Made by a program: the position numbers and the translations under genes. This document shows, piece by piece, positions 56,624 through 64,000 of a stretch of DNA of 64,000 bases. The first letter of the stretch is position 1. Every line of letters begins with the position of its first letter. The DNA comes from Brasenia schreberi. Its lineage: Eukaryota > Streptophyta > Magnoliopsida > Nymphaeales > Cabombaceae. The stretch covers positions 868,001 to 932,000 of the forward strand of contig JAYKKT010000037.1 in NCBI GenBank assembly GCA_036023115.1, given 5' to 3'. The notes below the pieces were generated by a model, which made no database searches, had not been told where the DNA came from, and saw only the letters and a list, made by a program, of their open reading frames with translations.

Positions 56624-59600
56624 CTACACATAATACTTCTTTAAGTATTGAATATTGATAGGATCTACTAAATTCCTACCTTCTATATCGATCAACCAAT
56701 ACGAGTTGTTCGTGGTGGTTGCACGTACAGCATAGGGTCCATCCCATTTGGGGCCCCACTTTCCAATGGGATGTGGGCCACGATAGTGGACGATTTTCAA
56801 AACCAGATCTCCCACTTTAAAGTGGAGAGCTCTCATGTGTTTGCCATAGTGTCGGGCTATCCTTTGCCGGTATGCACGAGCATGATCCATAGCAAGGAGT
56901 CGCCTCTCATCTAGCAAATCTAGTTCGGCCATCCTAGCATGCTGAAGCGTCTCTAGGGGGAGGTCGAGTGCTATGGATGTATGGAATGAATGCAGTTTAG
57001 TATGAATGGGAAGAATGGCATTTGTGCCATAGACCAATTCGAATGGTGTGGCATTCGTGGGAGTCCGGATGGAAGTCCTATAAGCCCATAAGGCTTTATC
57101 CAGCTTCTCGTGCCACATCCTACCCTTCTCTAAAGTCTTCTCAATTATGCTAATGAGAGTCTTGTTTGTGGCTTTGGCTTGGCCGTTGCCTTGAGGGTAG
57201 TAGGGCGAAGAGAAGTGGTGAGTTATGCCATACGTGTTGCATAACTTAACCATCCGCTCATTCTTGAATGGGGTGCCATTATCAGACACAAGGTCTCGTG
57301 GAACCCCAAATCGAGCCAAGATATTCCTCCTAATGAAAGCCACCACATGTTGCCCCAGCACGTTGGTCAAGGAAATGGCTTCCACCCATTTGGAGAAATA
57401 CTCCGTGGCTGCCAAAATGAATCGATGCCCATTTGAGGCTTTTGGAAATATAGGGCCTACGATGTCAAACGCCCACATGGTGAATGGCCAGGGGTTGACC
57501 ATGGAATACAATGCAGATGAGGGGATATGAATGGCGTGCCCATGCACTTGACATGGATGACACTTCCTAACATGATCGTGACAATCCCTTTTCAGGGTGG
57601 ACCAAAAGTAGCCCGCTCTAAGTATTTTCATTGCCATCATGTTGGCGTTAACATGACCTCCACATTCTCCATCATGGAACTCATGCATCACTATCCCAGC
57701 CTCTTCTAGATCGATACACCTCAATAGGATGCTGGTAAAACTTTTCTTATATAATACCCCACCTAGAATGGTGTATCGGGTCGAAATTTTAAGGATGAAT
57801 GCCTTATCTTTAGATGTGGCATCCTCGGCGAATCCTCCATTTTCTAGAAAATGCTTAATGTCGTAAAACCAAGGTTTTTCAACAGAATCTGGGTTATTTT
57901 GGCAAATATCCAAATCGTGTGTGGATGGGTTGGGCGCATGCCATATTTCTAAAGATCGGGTCCCTGAAATGGGATTGACCTTTAGGGCTGAACCCAAGGA
58001 AGAGAGGGCATCGACAATGCCATTGTCCTCTCTTCCCACGTGTGTGAGTTTACACGATTGGAATGACTCAACCAATCGAGTGGCCAACTCGTGATATGGA
58101 AGTAGTTTTTCATTACGTACTTGCCAAATTTTCAAAACCTGGTTTATAACAAGGAGCGAATCTCCAAAGACCTCGATGCATGATGCCCCTAGAGTTTTCG
58201 AAATTCTTAAACCTTGTATGAGTGCTTCATACTCAACTATGTTGTTGGAACATTCGAAATCTAGGCGGATTGCTATGGGAATCTCGCCCTTTTTAGGGGA
58301 GATGAGGATGACCCCAGCCCCTCGTTGGTTTCGTGCCCCATCGAAGTGCATCTTCCACACTTGGTTTTCAAAATTGTTTGCCAAAATGTGGTTTTGGAAA
58401 TGGTTTTGTAATATGCCTTTATCAGGCATTTGATCAAGTGTGGGATATGCGTCCTCTAGGGGGAACTCAGCCACATAGTCTGCGAGGGCCTTTCCTTTAA
58501 CAGAGATCTGGTGATGATATTTTAAGTCATACTCCATTAGAAGGAGTTGCCATTTGCCCAATCTACCAGTGAGAATGGGTTTTTCGAACAAGTGCTTGAT
58601 TGGATCAAGCTTGGACACTATCCAGATCTCATGATCTAGAAAATAGTGTCTGAATTTCTGGCAGGCCCAGACTAGGGCCAAGCACGTCTTCTCCATGGCT
58701 TGATAATTTCGTTCATAAGCCAAGAGAGTTTTCAAAATATAGTAGATGGCATACTCCTTGTGGGTGTCATCCTCATATTGAGTCAATAGGGCTCCTAAAG
58801 CATTCGTATGCACGGAAATGTAAAGTAAAAGCGGTTTTCCTTGCTTTGGAGGATTCAAAACGGGGAGATTAACCAGGTATGCCTTTAGTCTCTCGAAGGA
58901 CTTCTGGCAGTCGTCATCCCATAGGAATTTCGTGCCCTTCCTCAACAGCTTGTTGAAGGGTTCGCATCTAGTCACCAGATTTGATATAAATCGGTGAACG
59001 GATTGTAATCGACCCTGGAGGCTTCGGATTTGGGTGAGGCTGGAGGGTGGAGCCATGTCTATGATGGCTCGACACTTAGAGGGATCGACTTCTATACCCC
59101 TTTGGCTTACCATAAAGCCTAGAAGCTTCCCAAATTCTACCCCGAATACACATTTTTGAGGGTTTAGCTTTACTTTGTAAAGCCTAAGCCTTTCAAAAAT
59201 CTTTTGCAAACATTCGATATGAGTGCATCGGGTTTTGGATTTTGCCCCGAGATCATCTACATACACTTCTACGAGCTCATGAATTTGATCATAGAAGATC
59301 GTGGTCATGGCTCTCTGGTATGTCGCGCCGGCATTTTTCAAACCGAAGGGCATGACTGTATTGCAGTACGTGCCCCCACGGGGTTGTGAATGCGGTCTTA
59401 CCCTGATCTCGTGGACTTAATTTAATTTGATTATAGCCTGAATAGCCATCCATAAACGAAAACATTTCATGATTTGCAGTACTATCGACTATCAAATCTA
59501 TGTTTGGTAAAGGATAATTATCCTTTGGAGTGACTTTATTCAGGTTTTTGAAATCGATGCATATTCAAATTTTCCCATTGGTTTTTCGAACTACAACGAT

Positions 59601-60392
59601 GTTTGACGACCAATCAGAATACGCAATGGGTTTTATAAATCCGGCTTTTAACATATCTTCTAAACCCTCTTTGACTTGCGTGTGTACATTCGGGTGTATT
59701 TTTTTAAGCTTCTGCTTTATGGGTTTTACATTCGCATCTAAGGGAAGATGATGTTCGACAATGCTGGGGTCTATGCCTGACATGTCTTCATACGTCCATG
59801 CAAACACATCTAAATAGGTTCGTAGAAATGCAATGAATGCTGATCTTTCATGTTCATGCAAACATGCGCCTATCTTGATGGTTTTGGGATTGGAATCACT
59901 CCCTAGGTTCACTTCTATGAAATCTCCTCCTACTGAATTGAAAGGTCTTTCAAAATCGAGAATTTTATGAAATTTTGGGAGCTCAGAAGTGGGATCTTCC
60001 TTAAGGGGATCCACTTCTGGGCTTCGATCATTCTTGTGGGTTATAAACCCGAGGGAATTTGATGCGTGAGTTTTCAAAAGACCTAGTTTTGTACTTGGAT
60101 TTTCAATTGATTTTGAAATTTTTGGTCTCGCTATGCAGACGACGTTCCTTTCGAAATCCTTTCTTTTTTCCAAAGTTTTACCAGGAGCAGCTATGTACAA
60201 AATCTTTTTGGTATTTTGTAGATTTTTGATTTTTTTGGGTTTTTGCAAAACAAGAACTTTAGGAACTATACAAACCACTCTATTTTCGAGTTTTTGATTT
60301 TCCATTGTTTTTGGTTTTTGCCCTTTTTCGATTTTTTTGATTTTAAGTTTTCCAAATGTTTTTGTATTTTTATGAAAGGGATCTTCCATCAT
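56624..60392 (-). pseudogene. Tat pol, integrase-side half open for 909 codons
   Basis: ATG at 60392. The frame reads the linker and RT N-terminus to a TGA at 59565-59567, which stands where element 1 has a CGA Arg codon. It continues in the same frame to a one-base gain in a G run near 59385. From there (59353) 909 codons are uninterrupted: catalytic Y-V-D-D at residues 31-34, RNase H about 165-290, archaeal-type RNase H starting about 331 (M-H-F-D-G-A), integrase H-H-C-C finger about 550-590, D-I-V-G-P, V-S-D-N-G-T-P-F near 694 and G-N-G-Q-A-K near 720. The last block has Lys where the integrase catalytic Glu belongs, so the integrase is probably dead despite the open frame. Ends K-K-Y-Y-V-stop. 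Confidence 0.93.
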
Positions 60393-60420
60393 ACCTACAA
60401 AGGGAAAACACTACGAGTTA
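60393..60420 (-). promoter_or_regulatory. gag-pro / pol junction of element 2
   Basis: Minus strand: F-R-V-TAA, then GTTTTCCCTTTGTAG, then GT and ATG. It is identical in layout to 36426-36456 of element 1. That the stop survives in both copies argues that it is a designed boundary, not a random lesion. Confidence 0.5.
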
Positions 60421-62385
60421 GACTCGGAATAAGAGGTCTAAATCGTAGGTCTCTTCTAGGGTAGGCTCCAGGGCACCCTTGACCCAGGTGGTCACAAGGG
60501 GTGGCTCTGGCAGTATTTTGGGAGTATAGCCGATCCCATATCGGCTTGGGTTGGCCCTAGGAAGGATGGGCTCTAGAAGACCCTGGTTTTGCCCCCCTAG
60601 ACTTTTATAGGGCGTGTAGCCCATATTCAATAGCATATTCCACGATTTTTTATTTTTTGAAAAATTATGGTACAAATCGTGATCCTAGAACTTGCTATCG
60701 TCCATATTGTGCTCGTATGGCTTTTTGTCCAGGGGTTTTGGAAATAAGGGATGCCTGGGTCTTCCTAGAAGGGTTAGGATCGAGAGGGCCCTTCACATAC
60801 ACAACCTTCCTAGGTTTGTTTAACACGAGCCTTGGTGGCTCGACCATGTTCTGCCCCAGGTTAGCCTCAAGTTGTGTATCCAGGGCCTTCCCGGCAACAG
60901 GTTATAATGGGGGTAGATGTCCAAGACATGGAACACCCCCGTGTGTGTGATCCCTCCCGTTTCCATCGGGAGTTCGATCGATCCTAAAGGTCTAGACGCA
61001 TTTCCATCGTATCCAGTGATAACGATGGGGCTTGGGTTTACAGAAGTCAAGGTGACTCCGATTTGATACGCCACATGAAGTGGAAGGATGTTGAGCCCTC
61101 CTCCCCCATCGACTAGGCACCTGTCCAGAGAGTGGTTATTCAGAACCACCTCGATATGCAGGGCCTGGTTGTGGGACTCGTAGGGTCTATCTACATCATC
61201 TTCCGAGAAAGTGATGGGCGATTTTGCTCCTATTAATGCCACTTGGTCAAACAGGGATTCTGGACTTATGTTCGAACTAACCTTAGCTCTTTCTAGAATT
61301 TTCTCTAGCATGAGTCTATGCCTAGGCGAAGTTTGTATAAGCTCTAGGATGGATATGTGGATAGGAATCTTTAAAAGATGGTTTTCGAAATCATAAGGGT
61401 TTAGGACGACTTTCCCATTGTATGTTTTTGGCAGAACTCTAGGAATACATGCTTTTGAGGGGCCAGGCACACTGACCACCTTTTTAGCACTTTGTAGGTG
61501 CGGGGGTTGATAGATCCTCCCGGATCTAGTCACTTCCCCTACGACCAACCTAGGGTTCGCACTTAAACTGGCTCTAATTACGAGTTGAGGAGCACCTTGA
61601 AGTTTTAAAACTGGTTTAGCCGGGGATTCAACTCTTGGTGGTCCCTAGATGACGACTTGGGCGGGCTTCTTGTAAAGTACAAGAGTAGACGCACAAGTGG
61701 GTCGACCAGACTCTGATGATTGTGCTAGATTTTTCAAAAAAGTGAGGGTACATACTTCATTTCCTTTCCCACTGCTACTGACGTGCTTGGGAAAGGGTTC
61801 TTTGAAGATAGCTTGAGTTGGCTCAAGTTCCGCAGTTACCTGGAGCCGGCCCTCCGCTATCAAGTTCTCGATTTTGTTTAAAAGGGAGAAACAATGTTTT
61901 GTATCATGGCCTTTAAGCCGATGATACTTACAAAAACAGTTTAAATATCCCCCTTTGGAAGTGACTCCCTCGGGGATTTCGAGAAGTTCAATCATGCCTT
62001 GGGCAAGTAGGAGGTCTAGGACCTCCGACACAGGTTGCCCCAGCGGTGTGTACTCCCGTTTTTCAATTGGTTTTTGAAAGTTTCTCTCCCTTTTGTTTTC
62101 TAATTTTTCAAAATTTTTGGAAGTAACCTCCAAACCTGGATCCACCCGGACATTGGCGATTTTATGGGGCTTTGCCCCTTTGTCGATTGTGGGTAGCCCG
62201 TAAGTGATGGGCTTCTCCAAGCAGGTTTTGGAAATGGCACTTTCTTTTCATAAATGGTCGTATATCCCCTTTTCCAAGTTTGTTTCGAAAAGGGATGCTT
62301 TTTTGATCAACTTATGGAAAGTTGAGATCTCATGGAGCGAGAGAAGGGTCTTTAGCTCGCTTTTAAAATTATCCAGGATGAGCAT
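60418..62385 (-). pseudogene. Tat gag C-terminus and protease (broken)
   Basis: Begins inside the capsid domain (L-I-L-D-N-F-K-S-E-L). The zinc knuckle here is in frame, C-K-Y-H-R-L-K-G-H-D-T-K-H-C (about 61934-61893), which shows that the shift at 34744 in element 1 is a lesion. Protease L-V-D-G-G-G-G-L-N-I-L-P lies near 61115-61080. After G-R-P-W-I-H-N a deletion of about 125 bases shifts the frame. The last segment carries the G-patch-like M-G-Y-T-P-Y-K-S-L-G-G and ends F-R-V-stop. Other breaks lie near 62220 and between 61548 and 61645. Confidence 0.9.
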
Positions 62386-64000
62386 TGTAGACGTGATTTT
62401 ATTTCAAATCGTTTGGGATTCGAAATCAAACCCTCGAACTACGTCGGGTTGAGCGAGCGTGCCAGTTAGTTTGCTGAAACTAACAAATTATGTTTTTCCT
62501 GACTTCTTAGAACGATTGTGGACAAGTGAGATCTTTTCGACTTAGGCCTTCTTGAACCGACGCTCAAGGGTCAGCCTAGACGCTTGAAATTTGTTTGAAT
62601 CCATTAATTCGAGAAAGGAAAAAACAGATTTTCCAAAGTTTCAGATTTATGCCTAAGTTCTTGATTTCTGAAAAATTTCAGATTCTTAGATTTGCAGAAC
62701 CTGTTCCGTTTCAGAGGTCTGTTCTTTGAATTTTTAAAAATACTTCTGATTTTCCAAAAATTCTGAAAATTTTAAAAAATAGATAAACACATGTTTATAA
62801 TCAGAATATATTTTTATTTTATAATTTTGTTCTTTATTTTCTGATAATTAAATACAGAATCAGAAACTGTTATAAAACTCAGAATAGCTCTGTTTCTGTG
62901 AATCAGAGGCTCAGAAAAACAGTTATATCTCCCTATTCAGATATCCAAATTCGACAAGGTTTTTTTAGTTAGCAAGCTACAGATGTTAGCTTTCTGGAGA
63001 ATCAAATTTAATCAAATTCAACTCAGTGGTTGCAGAGATATGATCGAAATAACAGATATCTGTTTCTGAACATTCTGTTTCTGTAAAACGCAATCTGAAT
63101 TTTGTATGAACTTCACGGATTTAATTGACTAGGCAAGTGTTCATGAAAATTCCTCAAAATTTTATATAATCAAGTATGATATATTTAGATTATTCATGAA
63201 AAATTTCGAATCAATTGGCTTAGCTGTTTGCCCATAATAATTCCGTGATCAGACATGTGTGTACAGACAGTTTCAGAAACCAAGTTTGCAGAAATTTTCA
63301 GAAGATTCCTAACGTGATTCTAGGAACGATGTTCAACCTGTATCAGTCCTAATAAAACATGGAAATCATACAAACATGGATTTTTGTTTCGTTCATGAAG
63401 GAATTATGCATGTTTGTATCGATATAGATCAAGAACATGGGCTCGTAGCCTCGATTCATATACAATTCTACAGAATCTGTTGTTTTTCAGATTTGCATGA
63501 ATTAAAACTAGTTTATGAAAGAATTCCAACCTGTATGATCGAGATGGAATGTAGAATAACTTCGTCGGGCGATCGTCGGATGTCAGAACCAGGCCGGACT
63601 TCCTTCTTCTCTTCCTTTCTCTCTCTCTCTCTATTTCTCTGAATTTTCGGACTGAATGTTCCTGTGTGCTGGTTCCCTCGGATTGATGCTTTGTGGTGAC
63701 TGAAGGATTAATTTTCGGACTGATACTTTGCTCTGGCTGGTTCCCGCCTTTGCAGCATCCTTGAGGCTCCTTTTATAGGCCAAAAGATGCCTCTTAGGTG
63801 TAGCATTGGGCAAGGCAAGTTTCCTTGCTAAATTTAATGTAAAAGGCATGTTATTGCTGTAAAAATTCGGATTTTGGAAAGTATTGCTGGTTCTGGCAAC
63901 TGGTTGCTGGGTTTGGCAGCTATAAATTGCAAAATTTGACATGTTGGCTACGGAGTTTGCTTGGCTCGTTTTTGTCCAGAGGCTGGCTTTGGCAGATCAG
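62386..64000 (-). repeat. LTR end of a related but diverged Tat-like element, runs off right edge
   Basis: Minus-strand LTR ending ...CACGTCTACA at 62386. Its last ~200 bases keep the order of landmarks of the element-2 LTR: an AGTTAGTTTGCTGAAACTAAC counterpart of the CTAGC inverted repeat, a GATTGTGGACAAG counterpart of GACTGTGAGCAAG, and CTTCTTGAACCGACGCTCAA followed by GGGTCAGCCTAGACGCTT, matching CTTCTTGCGCCGATGCGCAA and GGGTCAGTCTGTACGCTT. Beyond about 62590 the sequence is unlike the other LTRs. If this is a nested insertion its target copy should be AGCAT (62381-62385). Confidence 0.6.

Larger units (their letters stand above)
51927..62385 (-). mobile_element. Tat element 2, minus strand, lacking its 5' end
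   Basis: In its own direction, from the right: part of gag (from 62385), protease, pol, 3' untranslated region, polypurine tract (55462-55450) and 3' LTR (55449-51927). It is colinear with element 1 and the proteins are closely similar. The 5' LTR, primer site and first half of gag are absent because another LTR begins at 62386. There is an internal deletion of about 125 bases after the protease (near 60875). Confidence 0.93.

Overview
This is angiosperm nuclear DNA and is almost entirely transposable-element sequence. The evidence is plant-type Ty1/copia and Ty3/gypsy (Tat-lineage) LTR retrotransposons, initiator-Met tRNA primer sites, RTE-type LINEs with a TTG-repeat tail, a BED-finger hAT transposase, AT/GT microsatellites and stop-riddled reading frames. 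I found no intact host gene, tRNA gene, CRISPR array or prokaryotic feature. Species cannot be named from the sequence.

Left part (1-9.5 kb): a nest four insertions deep. A copia element on the minus strand (LTR 5293-5816, primer site, gag) has its gag gene split by a hAT-type DNA transposon (1192-4615, perfect 8-bp target duplication). That element carries an RTE LINE (1747-4073, 17-bp duplication). The LINE is itself interrupted by a 67-bp insertion made almost only of the RTE 3' tail. A second hAT transposase fragment runs off the left edge. Copia pol debris, a 5S-rRNA-like stretch (7821-7935) and a truncated RTE copy follow.

Middle-left (9.5-26 kb): mostly anonymous AT-rich DNA with short inverted repeats, a very old RTE tail (15543-15905), an orphan primer-binding site (16433) and one complete but decayed copia element (17345-23478, + strand).

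Middle (26-47.8 kb): a second copia element (+) is inflated by two insertions: a full-length 3.28-kb RTE LINE (26248-29530, minus) inside its 5' LTR, and a complete 14.8-kb Tat-lineage gypsy element (30033-44799, +; 3,398-bp LTRs; 5-bp duplication CAACT) just behind its primer-binding site.

Right part (47.8-64 kb): an L1-type LINE scrap, then two more Tat elements meeting tail to tail: a truncated + copy (48899-51903) and a minus copy (51927-62385) whose integrase-side pol frame is open for 909 codons. A diverged related LTR (62386 to the right edge) cuts the gag of the last copy.

Most of the nonsense mutations I could trace are CGA to TGA or TGG to TGA/TAG, the pattern expected of methylated, silenced transposons. 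The points most worth a second look are the shared gag-pro/pol junction of the Tat family, its telomere-like C-rich LTR tract, the GATACG subterminal arrays of the hAT elements, the minimal RTE-tail insertion and the 5S-like segment.
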